A stretch of 64,000 nt of DNA. Source: Methyloversatilis discipulorum. GTDB lineage: Bacteria > Pseudomonadota > Gammaproteobacteria > Burkholderiales > Rhodocyclaceae. Where the stretch lies: the NCBI RefSeq assembly GCF_000527135.1, contig NZ_AZUP01000001.1, positions 186,001-250,000 of the forward strand. The letters are read 5' to 3'. The notes under the pieces are model-generated. The model had not been told where the DNA came from and ran no database searches. It saw only the letters and a list, made by a program, of their open reading frames with translations. Position numbers and translations under genes: made by a program. This document shows, piece by piece, positions 35,055-44,334 of this stretch (its first letter is position 1; the number at the start of each line of letters is the position of its first letter).

Positions 35055-35789
35055 ATGACCTACTGCGTGGGCATGCTGCTCGACGCCGGGCTCGTCTGCC
35101 TGTCCGATTCGCGCACCAACGCCGGTGTCGATCACATCAACACCTTCCGCAAGATGAATCTGTTCGAGCGCCCGGGCGAGCGTGTGCTGGTGCTGATGAG
35201 CGCCGGCAACCTCGCGCTGACGCAGACGCTGGTGAGCCTGCTGCGCGAGCGCCTCGCCACCGACGGGCCCAACCTCTACACGGTGTCGAACATGTTCGAG
35301 GCGGCGCGCCACGTCGGCGACTGCCTGCGCGAGGTGCACGCGCGCGACGGCGAGGCGCTGAAGGAATTCGGCATCGAGTTCAACGCCAGCCTCATCCTCG
35401 GCGGTCAGATACTGGGCGAGGAGCCGCGCCTGTTCCAGATCTACGCCGCCGGCAACTTCATCGAGGCGACGCGCGACACGCCTTACTTCCAGATCGGCGA
35501 GGCCAAATACGGCAAGCCCATCATTGACCGCGTCATCCGCCCGGAAACGACGCTGGACGAGGCGGCCAAGTGCGCGTTGATTTCGATGGATTCGACCATC
35601 CGCTCCAATCTGTCGGTCGGTCTGCCGCTGGACCTGCTAGTGCTGCGCACCGGCGCGCTGAAGGTGTGCTCGCACACCCGCATCGACGCCGAGAACGCCT
35701 ACTTCGAAATGATCCGCACCCGCTGGGGCGAAAGCCTGCGCGAAGCTTTCCATGCGCTGCCGTCGCCGGACTGGATTCCGCTCGCCTGA
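35055..35789 (+). CDS. Anbu, proteasome-type Ntn-hydrolase
   Basis: A 244-residue protein of the Anbu (ancestral beta subunit) or bacterial proteasome-homologue family. Processing of the initiator Met would leave Thr2 as N-terminal nucleophile (MTYCVGMLLDAGLVCLSDSRTNAG). MSAGNLALTQTLV, GEEPRLFQIYAAGNFIEATRDTPYFQIGEAKYGKPIIDR and DLLVLRTG are family segments. Related proteins assemble into open rings or helical turns; proteolytic activity is debated. It is the last gene of the operon, 74 bases after the transglutaminase-like gene. Confidence 0.92.
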   Translation: MTYCVGMLLDAGLVCLSDSRTNAGVDHINTFRKMNLFERPGERVLVLMSAGNLALTQTLVSLLRERLATDGPNLYTVSNMFEAARHVGDCLREVHARDGEALKEFGIEFNASLILGGQILGEEPRLFQIYAAGNFIEATRDTPYFQIGEAKYGKPIIDRVIRPETTLDEAAKCALISMDSTIRSNLSVGLPLDLLVLRTGALKVCSHTRIDAENAYFEMIRTRWGESLREAFHALPSPDWIPLA

Positions 35790-35869
35790 ACGGGCTGCCG
35801 GCGGCGCGGGAGCGTTGTGCAGCGCAAATATCGGTCAAGTCGAGCCTGCAAGCTAAAGGTTCCCCCACA

Positions 35870-35911
35870 ATGCGCCGTTCACCGGAAACCCTGTCGGCGC
35901 CCGTGACCTGA
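35870..35911 (+). CDS. Possible 13-codon leader ORF upstream of pelA
   Basis: ATG at 35870 opens a 13-residue peptide (MRRSPETLSAPVT) whose TGA stop shares its last base with the pelA ATG (TGATG). AAAGGT (35855-35860) lies nine bases before it, while pelA has no Shine-Dalgarno of its own. It may couple or regulate pelA translation. Too short to prove by sequence. Confidence 0.4.
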   Translation: MRRSPETLSAPVT

Positions 35912-38730
35912 TGCTTTCGACCTTTCGTTCGCTGCACCGCCCGCTTTTGTCGCGTTTCACCCGTCTGCTGTGCTTCGTCGCGCTCGCCCTGTTCGCCGCG
36001 ACTGTCAGGGCGCAGGCCGGCGAACTGCCGTCCGTTGCGCTGCACTACGGCGCCGACGCCCCGCTGACGGCGATGAAGGCTTTCGACATCGCCGTGGTCG
36101 AGCCCGACCACGGCTTCGATCCGGTCGCCTATCGCGGGAAAGGACGCTCCGAACTGTTCGCCTACGTCAGCGTGGGCGAAGTGCATCCGACCCGGCCCTA
36201 CGCGGCGCGCATTCCGGAAGCCTGGCGCATCGGCCGCAACCCGGCCTGGAAATCCATCGTGATCGACCAGGCGCAAGAGGCGTGGCCGGCCTTCTTCGCC
36301 GAACAGGTGATCGCGCCCTTGTGGACGCGTGGCTATCGCGGCTTCTTTCTCGACACGCTGGATTCCTACCATCTGGTCAATGGCGTCGACGTCGTCGCCC
36401 AGCAGCAGGGCATGGTGGCCGTGGTGCGGCAGTTGCGCAGCCGCTTCCCGGGCATCCGGCTCATCTTCAACCGCGGCTTCGAACTGCTGCCCGACCTGCG
36501 CGGCGAGGTCTATGCGGTCGCCGCCGAATCGCTGTACCGCGGCTGGGACGCGAAGAAGAAGCGCTATGTCGAGGTCGGGCAGGCGGACCGCGACTGGCTG
36601 CTCGGACAACTGCTCGCGGCGCGCGACAACTTCGGCGTGACGGCGATCGCCATCGACTACGTGGCACCCGCTGCACGCGAACAGGCACGTGACACCGCGC
36701 GACGCATCCATGCGCACGGCATCGTGCCCTACGTCACCGACGGCGATCTGCGTCACCTCGGCGTCGGTCTGGTCGAGGTGCTGCCGCGCAAGATACTGTT
36801 CCTGTACAACAGCGGCGAGGCGGCGCGCGTCAATGTATCGAGCGCTCATCGCTACGCCGAGATGCCGGTCAATCACCTCGGCTATGTGGCGGAGTATGTC
36901 GACGTGAACCAGGCGCTGCCGGACACCGTGCCAGCCGCCGAGTACGCGGGGGTCGTGAGCTGGCTCGACGGCTACGTGCCGCCGGCGCGCGCCACCGTGT
37001 TGGCGCGCTGGATGGCGGCGCGTATCGCTGAGGGCACCCGTCTGGCGGTCTTCGGCTCCTTCGGCTTCGAGCCGGCGGGCGATTTCCTGCGTGAGGCCGG
37101 TCTGGCGGCGGTTGCGCCGGCGCGCGGTAGGATTGAGGTGACGTCGGCCGATCCGTCGGTCGGCTTCGAATCGCCACCGATTGCCGAACGCGGACAGCTG
37201 GCGCGGATACGCGTCGACAGCGCGCAAGCACGGACGCTGCTCACCGTGTCGGATGCCGATGGCAAGCGCTATGACGCGGTGGCACAGATGCCCTGGGGCG
37301 GTTTTGCGCTGCATCCCTTCGCCATCCGCGTGCTGCCGCTGGAGGAGCCGCAGACGCGCTGGATCGTCGAGCCCTTCTCCTTCATCCGCGATGCGCTCGC
37401 GCTGCCGCCGTTACCGGTACCCGACACCACCACGCTGAGCGGCCGCCGCATGTTCTTCGCCCACATTGACGGCGACGGCTTCGCCTCACGCGCGGAAATG
37501 AAGGGCCGTCGGCTGGCCGCCGAGGTGCTGCTCGATGACGTGCTGAAGCGCTACACCGTGCCGCACGCGACGTCGGTGATCGAGATCGAAACCAGCGCAC
37601 AGGGGCCGTACGCGAAGGATTCGGCCGAAATGGAGTCAGTCGCGCGCCGCATGTTCGCGCTGCCGCACGTCGAGATCGCGTCGCACAGCTATACCCATCC
37701 GTTCTATTGGGACAGCGTCGAGCGCGGCGAGGCGAAGCGGGCCTTGCAGGGGTATTCGCTCGCGCCCGAGGGCTACGTGCCGTCGCTGGAGCGCGAAATC
37801 GCCGGCTCGGTCGATTACATCCGCAGCCGTCTCGCGCCGCCCGGCAAGCCGGTCGGCCTGATGCTGTGGACCGGCGACGCGGCGCCGACCGAAGCCGCGC
37901 TCGAAATGGTCGAGCGTCTCGGCATGGTGCAGATGAATGGCGGCAACACGGTGGCCAATCGCCTCTACCCCAGCCTGGCCGCCGTGTCGGCGCTCGGCAC
38001 CTGGCAGGGCCGGCACTTTCACGTTCATGCGCCGATCATGAACGAGAACGTCTATACCAATCTGTGGACCGGTCCGTTCTACGGCTTCGAGCGCGTCACC
38101 GAAACCTTCGATTTCACCGACAAGCCGCGCCGGCTCAAGCCGATCAACATCTACTACCACACCTATTCGGCGAGCAAACAGGCGGCGCTGGAAGCGCTGC
38201 ACAAGGTGTACCGTCACGCGCTGGCGCAGCCGGTACACCCGGTCTATCCGAGCGAATACGTGCGCATCGCGATGAACTTCAACGATGTGGTGCTGGCGCG
38301 TACGCTGGACGGCGAGCGCTATCTGGTGCGCAACGCCCACCACCTGCGCACGCTGCGCCTGCCGCGCGAACTGGGCGTGCCGGATCTGCCGGCGTCGCCG
38401 GGCGTGGCCGGCTTCCGCGACGGCGACGAGGGTCGCTATGTGCACCTCGGCGCGGACGAGGCCGAACTGCGGCTGACGGCGGACGATCCGCGCCTGCCGA
38501 TGCTGGCCGACGCCAATGCCCGCGTGCTGTCGGCGACGCGCGACGGCGAGCGTTACCGCTTCGAACTGCGTGCCCACGTGCCGCTCGAGTTCGCGCTGGC
38601 GAACGTCGAGCGCTGCAGCGTTTCCGCCGACGGCCGCGCACTCGCCGCGCAGCGCCGCGGCGGCGCGCTGACCCACTTCCGACTGAGCGCCCATGCTGCG
38701 ACGATCGAGCTACGCTGCCGCCTCGCTTGA
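35911..38730 (+). CDS. pelA: Pel polysaccharide deacetylase/hydrolase PelA
   Basis: A 939-residue periplasmic protein. After a signal peptide (about 1-36) comes the glycoside hydrolase domain of the PelA type (about 40-290, with FAYVSVGEVHPTRPYAARIPEAW and GFFLDTLDSYHLV), then a middle domain. A CE4-like deacetylase follows, with the metal/base motif FAHIDGDGF (His518, Asp520, Asp522) and SHSYTHP (His592, His596). In Pseudomonas PelA partly deacetylates and trims the GalNAc-rich Pel polymer. It is slightly shorter than usual. Its 3' end overlaps pelB by 38 bases. It seems to depend on the leader ORF for translation. Confidence 0.95.
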   Translation: MLSTFRSLHRPLLSRFTRLLCFVALALFAATVRAQAGELPSVALHYGADAPLTAMKAFDIAVVEPDHGFDPVAYRGKGRSELFAYVSVGEVHPTRPYAARIPEAWRIGRNPAWKSIVIDQAQEAWPAFFAEQVIAPLWTRGYRGFFLDTLDSYHLVNGVDVVAQQQGMVAVVRQLRSRFPGIRLIFNRGFELLPDLRGEVYAVAAESLYRGWDAKKKRYVEVGQADRDWLLGQLLAARDNFGVTAIAIDYVAPAAREQARDTARRIHAHGIVPYVTDGDLRHLGVGLVEVLPRKILFLYNSGEAARVNVSSAHRYAEMPVNHLGYVAEYVDVNQALPDTVPAAEYAGVVSWLDGYVPPARATVLARWMAARIAEGTRLAVFGSFGFEPAGDFLREAGLAAVAPARGRIEVTSADPSVGFESPPIAERGQLARIRVDSAQARTLLTVSDADGKRYDAVAQMPWGGFALHPFAIRVLPLEEPQTRWIVEPFSFIRDALALPPLPVPDTTTLSGRRMFFAHIDGDGFASRAEMKGRRLAAEVLLDDVLKRYTVPHATSVIEIETSAQGPYAKDSAEMESVARRMFALPHVEIASHSYTHPFYWDSVERGEAKRALQGYSLAPEGYVPSLEREIAGSVDYIRSRLAPPGKPVGLMLWTGDAAPTEAALEMVERLGMVQMNGGNTVANRLYPSLAAVSALGTWQGRHFHVHAPIMNENVYTNLWTGPFYGFERVTETFDFTDKPRRLKPINIYYHTYSASKQAALEALHKVYRHALAQPVHPVYPSEYVRIAMNFNDVVLARTLDGERYLVRNAHHLRTLRLPRELGVPDLPASPGVAGFRDGDEGRYVHLGADEAELRLTADDPRLPMLADANARVLSATRDGERYRFELRAHVPLEFALANVERCSVSADGRALAAQRRGGALTHFRLSAHAATIELRCRLA

Positions 38731-41700
38731 GCGACCGCGCCTGGTCGCACCGCACGTGCTGCTCGGCATCGGCGCGCTGGTCGGCGTGCTGCTGGTGCTG
38801 CTCTATCCCTATCAGGCGCTGGTGCAGTACACGATCAACGCCACCCGCGGCGACATGCTCACCGTTGCCTATCTGCGCAACCTGCTGCGCACCGATCCGC
38901 GGAACCCCGAGCTGCGACTGGCGCTGGTGCGGCAGTCGCTGGCGCGGCGCGACTACGAACAGGCGCGCGCCGATCTGGCGCCGCTGCTGGCGAGTGGCGT
39001 CGACCGCGACACGCTGACCGAAGCGCGCTGGGTCGAGTGGACGCTGTACGAGAGCGAATTGCTGTCTTCGCCGCAGTGGTCGTCGCGCCACGTGGAACTT
39101 GAGGCGCAACTGCCGCAACGCCTGCGCAACGCCGTCGCGATCGAGGGCCTGACCGAGATCAACCGGATGTCGCTGGTGCAGCGCGCGCTGTCGCGCGGGC
39201 AGGCGCTGCTGGCGCTGGATCTGATCGCCACCTTCCAGCGCGACGGCAGCGCGGTCGATCCGCGCCTGTACGGTCAGGCCGCGGCGGAACTGCTGGGGCA
39301 GGGCGAGTACGAGGGCGCGGCGCGCATGCTGCTGCTGCAGCGCAGCCGCGAGCCCGACGCCGCGGCCCGTCGCCAGCTCTTCCTGCAGGCACTGCGCACG
39401 CTGCAGTCAGGCAATCTGCTGGATCTCGCGCTCGACACCGCAGAGCGCGAGATCGGCGAACTGGCGAACGACACCGAGGTGCTCTACTACCTGGTCAAGC
39501 TGGCGCGCGCCGCCAACCGTCCGGACGCGGCCGCCCGCTACGCGAAGCAGATGCTGAAGCTGTCGCTGCAGCAACAGTGGCGCCGCACCATGCTCGCGCA
39601 GGCCGGCTTCGACGCGCAGCCGTGGCGCGTCGCCACCGGCGCAGGACCGGACCTGCCCTTCGACGACAGGATCTACACGCTGGGTTACGAAGCCTTTGTC
39701 GGCAACCGCCAGCTCGACGACGCGCAGCGCGTGGCCGCCTCGGCGGTGCGTCAGGCGCCGGACGACATGAAATGGCGCGAGCGTCTGGCCACCGTGTCCG
39801 AATGGGCCGGCAAGCCGCAGGAGGCGCTGGACCAGTGGCTCGTGCTGGCGCAGCGTACCGGCCGCGAAGACGCCTGGGACGCGGTGCTGCGGCTGGCGCC
39901 GGGCCTGCTCGACGACGGGGCGCTGCTGCCGGCGCTGCAGCACCGGCTGCGCCGCACGCCGGGTGACATGCGCCTGCTGGGCGAGATCGTCGCCGCCTAC
40001 GAAAGGCTGGGCCGGCCGCGTGAGGGCATCGCCTTCCTGCAGAAGATCACCGCCAGCGCGCCCACGCCACAGGCGCTGAAGGCGCTGGCCGATCTGGCCG
40101 AACGCGCCGGCGACATCGACCTCGCGCTGGCCACGCTGGCCCGCCTCGACACCGTCGTCGCACCCGAGCCGGCGCGCGCGTCGCGTCGCGCCGCACTGCT
40201 CATCGTGCGCAGCCGCTTCGCCGACGCGATGCAGGCGCTCGAATCGGCCAAGGCGGTGGCGACCGATGCCGATCGCGACTACTGGCGCCTGTATTCCTCG
40301 CTCGCCCTGCTGCTGCAGGACGACGACCGGGCACGCGCTGCGCTCGAACGGGTGACGCGCTTCGAGGACTCGGATGCCTTCGAACTGTCCGACCTGATCG
40401 AACTGCTGACCGACGTCGCGCCGCTGGCGGCGGCACGGGAGGCCGAGCGCGGCTGGCGACGCTATGGCGACACGCCGTGGCTGATGCGCACGCTGGACCT
40501 CTACGTGTTCGCCGGCCGGCCGCAGGACGTCGGTCGCATCATCGGCGACATGGATGCCGCGCAAATGGCCGAGGCCGAGCGCGTGCCGCTGTTCCTGCAG
40601 ATGCGCGCGCAGTGGCACCAGTCGGCCGGGCGCCGCGATCTCGCTTTCGCCGATTTCAGCGCCGCACTGACCCTGGTGCCGGATTCGGCCGACGTGCGCT
40701 CGGCGCTGCTGTGGCTGCTGATAGACGGCAACGAAGTGCGTGCGCTGCGCGACCTGTTGCTGCGCAAGGAACAGGCCTGGGCGCAGGACGAGGCGCTGCA
40801 CGACGCGCTGGCCGCGGCCTGGCAGGCGCTGTCACGCCCGCAGGTGGCGCTCGAGCGCTACATGCTCCCGCGCTTCGGCCGCAAGCGCGGCGACTTCCTG
40901 TGGATGATGAATGTCGCCGACGCGCTGGAACAGAACCAGGAGGTCGACCGTGCCTGGCGCCTGCGGCAGTCGCTGTGGGCGCAGGAGCGACCGCGGCGGG
41001 GCGAACTGGCGGCCGGCGACATCGGCCAGCTGCAGCGGCTGGCGCGCGTGCGGCTGGCGCGGGCACAGCAGCCGGGCGACGCGTCACACGCACTGTTGCG
41101 CGAGGTGCTGCGGCTGGACCGCGCGCCGGACGGCCAGTGGCTGCCGGCGGCGCGCGAACTGGCGCTGTCCTGGTTCATCGACCGCGGCGAGTACGACGCG
41201 GTGCGCGGCTTCCTGTGGCACCAGTACGGGCGCGCGCTGAACCGCCCGCTGTGGGCCGACATCACCGCTGCGCTGGGGCAGGGCGACGTCGCCGCGGTCG
41301 GCGCGCTGCTCGAAACCTGGGACGAGCGCCTGCCGCGCTACGACCGCGTGAACAGCGCGCGCCTGGTCGGCGACCTGCGCCGGGCGCAGACGGCCGCCTT
41401 CGACACGATGGACGCCCAGCGCGACGACGCGCCGCTGCATCTGCAACTGTCCGATGCAATGCTCGATTACGCGCACCGCTTCGATCTCGACATCGCGCAG
41501 CGCGAACTGGGCGGCATCGACGAGCGACAGGCGGGCGCTACGCTGGACATGGCGATCGCGCCCGATCTGCGGATGAGTCTGGAGTTCGGCTCGATCTCGC
41601 GCAGTCGCGGCGACAACACGCAGTTCTCGGCGGTACCGGGCGAGAGCAGCTATCTGCTCGGCAAGCTCGCGTGGATGCACGACGACGGCACCACCCGCAT

Positions 41701-42406
41701 CACGTTCGGTCAGCGCGACGGCTTTGAAACCATCCACCCCTTCGCCATCGAGCGCGAACAGCGCATCGACAACCGGCTCAGCGCAACGGCCGGCGTCGGC
41801 ATCGACATGCCGGCGACCGAGAACCTCGGCCTGCGCGCGGCCGGCATGCGCGACCAGATCGATCTTCGCGCGAGTTACCGCGTGTCACGTTACGACCGCG
41901 TCGGCCTGCAGCTGGGCGGCTACCGCTACCGGGTGCAGAACGGCCTGTCCATCGGCAGCGGCCGTCTGTGGCAGGCTGAGCTGGTGCATTCGATCCGCAC
42001 CGAACTGCCCGATCTCGAAGTCAGCGCCTATGTCGCCGGCTACCGCTTCAGTCCGTCCGACATCGATCTGGCCGACGCGCGGGCGGTCGAGATCAAGCAG
42101 CGCCTGTTCGCCGACAGCGCGGCGGACGCCACCGCGCTGCGACCGCAGAGCTTCAATCTGCAGGGGCTCAGGCTCACTCACAACATCCGCCTGCTGCGCG
42201 ACTACACGAAGGCGCTGCGGCCCTTCGGCTCGATCGGCGTGTCGAACAACAGCGTCGCCGGCGCCGGTTACGACGTGTCGCTGGGCGTGGCCGGCAGCCT
42301 GCTCGGCACCGATCATTTTTCACTGTCCTGGCGACAGGACAAGGGCGGTGGTGGCATCTTCGCGCGCACCACCGAATTCGCACTGCATTACCGACTGTTT
42401 TTCTGA
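38693..42406 (+). CDS. pelB: Pel outer-membrane export porin with TPR scaffold PelB
   Basis: A 1237-residue protein: an N-terminal TM segment (about 23-42, VLLGIGALVGVLLVLLYPY), a long run of TPR-like helical repeats (about 50-860) and a C-terminal region of alternating beta strands (about 900-1237) ending in an aromatic residue (YRLFF), as expected for a 16-strand outer-membrane barrel. In Pseudomonas PelB guides Pel across the periplasm and through the outer membrane with PelC. Length is close to the P. aeruginosa protein. The start is inside pelA, overlapping by 38 bases. Confidence 0.93.
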   Translation: MLRRSSYAAASLERPRLVAPHVLLGIGALVGVLLVLLYPYQALVQYTINATRGDMLTVAYLRNLLRTDPRNPELRLALVRQSLARRDYEQARADLAPLLASGVDRDTLTEARWVEWTLYESELLSSPQWSSRHVELEAQLPQRLRNAVAIEGLTEINRMSLVQRALSRGQALLALDLIATFQRDGSAVDPRLYGQAAAELLGQGEYEGAARMLLLQRSREPDAAARRQLFLQALRTLQSGNLLDLALDTAEREIGELANDTEVLYYLVKLARAANRPDAAARYAKQMLKLSLQQQWRRTMLAQAGFDAQPWRVATGAGPDLPFDDRIYTLGYEAFVGNRQLDDAQRVAASAVRQAPDDMKWRERLATVSEWAGKPQEALDQWLVLAQRTGREDAWDAVLRLAPGLLDDGALLPALQHRLRRTPGDMRLLGEIVAAYERLGRPREGIAFLQKITASAPTPQALKALADLAERAGDIDLALATLARLDTVVAPEPARASRRAALLIVRSRFADAMQALESAKAVATDADRDYWRLYSSLALLLQDDDRARAALERVTRFEDSDAFELSDLIELLTDVAPLAAAREAERGWRRYGDTPWLMRTLDLYVFAGRPQDVGRIIGDMDAAQMAEAERVPLFLQMRAQWHQSAGRRDLAFADFSAALTLVPDSADVRSALLWLLIDGNEVRALRDLLLRKEQAWAQDEALHDALAAAWQALSRPQVALERYMLPRFGRKRGDFLWMMNVADALEQNQEVDRAWRLRQSLWAQERPRRGELAAGDIGQLQRLARVRLARAQQPGDASHALLREVLRLDRAPDGQWLPAARELALSWFIDRGEYDAVRGFLWHQYGRALNRPLWADITAALGQGDVAAVGALLETWDERLPRYDRVNSARLVGDLRRAQTAAFDTMDAQRDDAPLHLQLSDAMLDYAHRFDLDIAQRELGGIDERQAGATLDMAIAPDLRMSLEFGSISRSRGDNTQFSAVPGESSYLLGKLAWMHDDGTTRITFGQRDGFETIHPFAIEREQRIDNRLSATAGVGIDMPATENLGLRAAGMRDQIDLRASYRVSRYDRVGLQLGGYRYRVQNGLSIGSGRLWQAELVHSIRTELPDLEVSAYVAGYRFSPSDIDLADARAVEIKQRLFADSAADATALRPQSFNLQGLRLTHNIRLLRDYTKALRPFGSIGVSNNSVAGAGYDVSLGVAGSLLGTDHFSLSWRQDKGGGGIFARTTEFALHYRLFF

Positions 42407-42421
42407 ACCGGGAGAGTTCGC

Positions 42422-42949
42422 ATGAAACGCCTGATCACCTTCATCGCCGGTCTCACTGCCGCGCTGGCGCTGCTCGCCGGCTGCGCCGTCATCGACCACT
42501 CGGCCCCGTCCGGCGCCGATAAGTCGGCCGCCTGGGTGCTGCTGCCCTTCGGCAACGCCACCGAAACGCCGTTCGCCGGCCAGCGCGCCGAGGCGGTGAC
42601 CGAAAACCTGCTGCGTGCGCTCGGCGTCGCCAACGTGCAGCGCTATCCGTCCGATCTGCAGCGCGACAACCTGTTCGAGACCGGGCAGGCGAAGGACGAC
42701 GCGAAGGCGATCGAATGGGCGAAGGCCCAGGGTGCGCGCTATGCCGTCACCGGTACGGTCGATGAGTGGCGCTACAAGGTGGGCGTCGATGGCGAGCCGG
42801 CCGTCGGCATCGCGCTGCAGATCGTCGAACTGGAGAGCGGTCGCGTGCTGTGGAGCGGCGTTGGCGGCAAGAGCGGCTGGAGCCGCGAGTCGCTGGCCGC
42901 GGTGGCGCAGGAACTGATCAAGTCGCTGCTGGTGCCGGCGCTCAAATGA
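42422..42949 (+). CDS. pelC: Pel export lipoprotein PelC
   Basis: A 175-residue lipoprotein. The signal peptide ends in the lipobox LLAGC (Cys21), and the mature part has WVLLPFGNATETPFAGQRAEAVTENLLRALG and GARYAVTGTVDEWRYKVGVDGEPAVGIALQIVELESGRVLWSG. PelC forms a ring at the periplasmic face of the outer membrane and funnels the polymer to PelB. GGGAG precedes the ATG; its stop overlaps the pelD start (ATGA). Confidence 0.94.
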   Translation: MKRLITFIAGLTAALALLAGCAVIDHSAPSGADKSAAWVLLPFGNATETPFAGQRAEAVTENLLRALGVANVQRYPSDLQRDNLFETGQAKDDAKAIEWAKAQGARYAVTGTVDEWRYKVGVDGEPAVGIALQIVELESGRVLWSGVGGKSGWSRESLAAVAQELIKSLLVPALK

Positions 42950-44334
42950 ACGAACGCTCGCCCGGCGAGAAGCCGGTCATCCGGCGCACCGAAGAGCCGC
43001 TGCTGCGGCGGTTGCTGGCGCGCTTCACGCCGACCGCATCCGGCGCCGGTGCGGCAGCCGTGGCGGAGACGCTGGCCACGCCGCTGCTCGCGCTGCTGCT
43101 TGCCTTCTGGCTCAATCCGCTCGACCCCTTCTTCCTGCGGGCGCAGTTCGCCTGGGTGTGGCTCGGCCCGGTGCTGGTGGCGCTGCGCTACGGCCCGATT
43201 CCCGGTCTGGCCGCCAGCGCCATCGTGTTCGCTGCGTGGTTCGTGTTCGGCGAACTGGGTGTGGCGCTGGGCGAACTCCCCAAGCTGTATTTCCTCGGCT
43301 GGCTCATCACGGTGATGATCTGCGGCGAGTTCTCGTCGCTGTGGCGCAATCGCGTGCGCCGTGCGGAAAGCGTGCAGGCCTATCTCGAACAGCGGCTGGA
43401 ATACCTGACACACCAGCACTATCTGCTGCGCCTGTCGCACGACCGGCTGGAGCAGGATCTGATTTCGCGCCCGGTGTCGATGCGCGACGCGCTGGTGAGC
43501 CTGCGCGCACTGGCGTCCGCCTCCGGCGCGGCCGGTGAAGCATTGCCCGGCGCGCCCGACCTGCTGCGCCTGGTGGCGCAGTACTGCCAGATCGAACGCG
43601 CGGCGCTGCTGCCGGTCGATGCCGACGGCCGCCCCGACGGCACGCCGGCCTACCTCGGCGCGTCCTTCGAAATCGATGCCGCCGATCCGCTGATCGGCTT
43701 CGCTCTGGAGCGTCGCCGTCTCGCCCACGTGGCGCTCGACGACGAGCGCGCCGACGGCGGCTCGCGCTATCTGGTGGTGGCACCACTGAGCGACATGAGT
43801 GGCGCGATGCGCGCGCTGCTGGTGGTCGAACGCATGCCTTTCTTCGCGCTGCACGAAGAGACGCTGCAGATGCTGAACCTGCTGCTCGGCTATTACGCCG
43901 ACGGCCTGTCGGCGAGCGAGCTGGCGGCGCCGCTGCGTGCGCGCTTCGCCGACTGCCCGCTCGATTTCGCTTTCGAGCTGGCGCGCATGTGGCGCGTACG
44001 AGTCGAATCCGGCGTTGCCAGCGCGCTGGTCACGCTGGAGTTTCCGGCCGGCGAGGAGGGGCGCGAACTGGCGCTGCAGATCGCCCGCATCCAGCGTTCG
44101 CTCGACGTGGTGTGGCGGGTCGACGGCGGCGATCGCCCGCGCCTGCTGACGCTGATGCCGCTGGCCGGCAGTGCCGCGGTCGAAGGCTATCTGGCGCGCA
44201 TCGACAACTGGTTGCGCCAGCACCGTGGCGGCGGACTGGACGACAGCGGCGTCGGCAGCCGCATCAGCATGCTGGATCAGGTCGAACCGGTCGCCTTGCT
44301 GAGCTCGGTGCTGAAGGTGCGGCATGGGCAGTAG
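42946..44334 (+). CDS. pelD: Pel c-di-GMP receptor PelD
   Basis: A 462-residue inner-membrane protein with about four TM helices (43-126), a coiled linker, a GAF domain (about 175-320) and a degenerate GGDEF domain (about 335-460). An I-site RSLD (384-387) is followed after exactly five residues by DGGDR (393-397) in place of GGDEF. This matches the known PelD mode of binding c-di-GMP without cyclase activity, which switches on Pel synthesis. The ATG overlaps the pelC stop by four bases. Confidence 0.94.
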   Translation: MNERSPGEKPVIRRTEEPLLRRLLARFTPTASGAGAAAVAETLATPLLALLLAFWLNPLDPFFLRAQFAWVWLGPVLVALRYGPIPGLAASAIVFAAWFVFGELGVALGELPKLYFLGWLITVMICGEFSSLWRNRVRRAESVQAYLEQRLEYLTHQHYLLRLSHDRLEQDLISRPVSMRDALVSLRALASASGAAGEALPGAPDLLRLVAQYCQIERAALLPVDADGRPDGTPAYLGASFEIDAADPLIGFALERRRLAHVALDDERADGGSRYLVVAPLSDMSGAMRALLVVERMPFFALHEETLQMLNLLLGYYADGLSASELAAPLRARFADCPLDFAFELARMWRVRVESGVASALVTLEFPAGEEGRELALQIARIQRSLDVVWRVDGGDRPRLLTLMPLAGSAAVEGYLARIDNWLRQHRGGGLDDSGVGSRISMLDQVEPVALLSSVLKVRHGQ

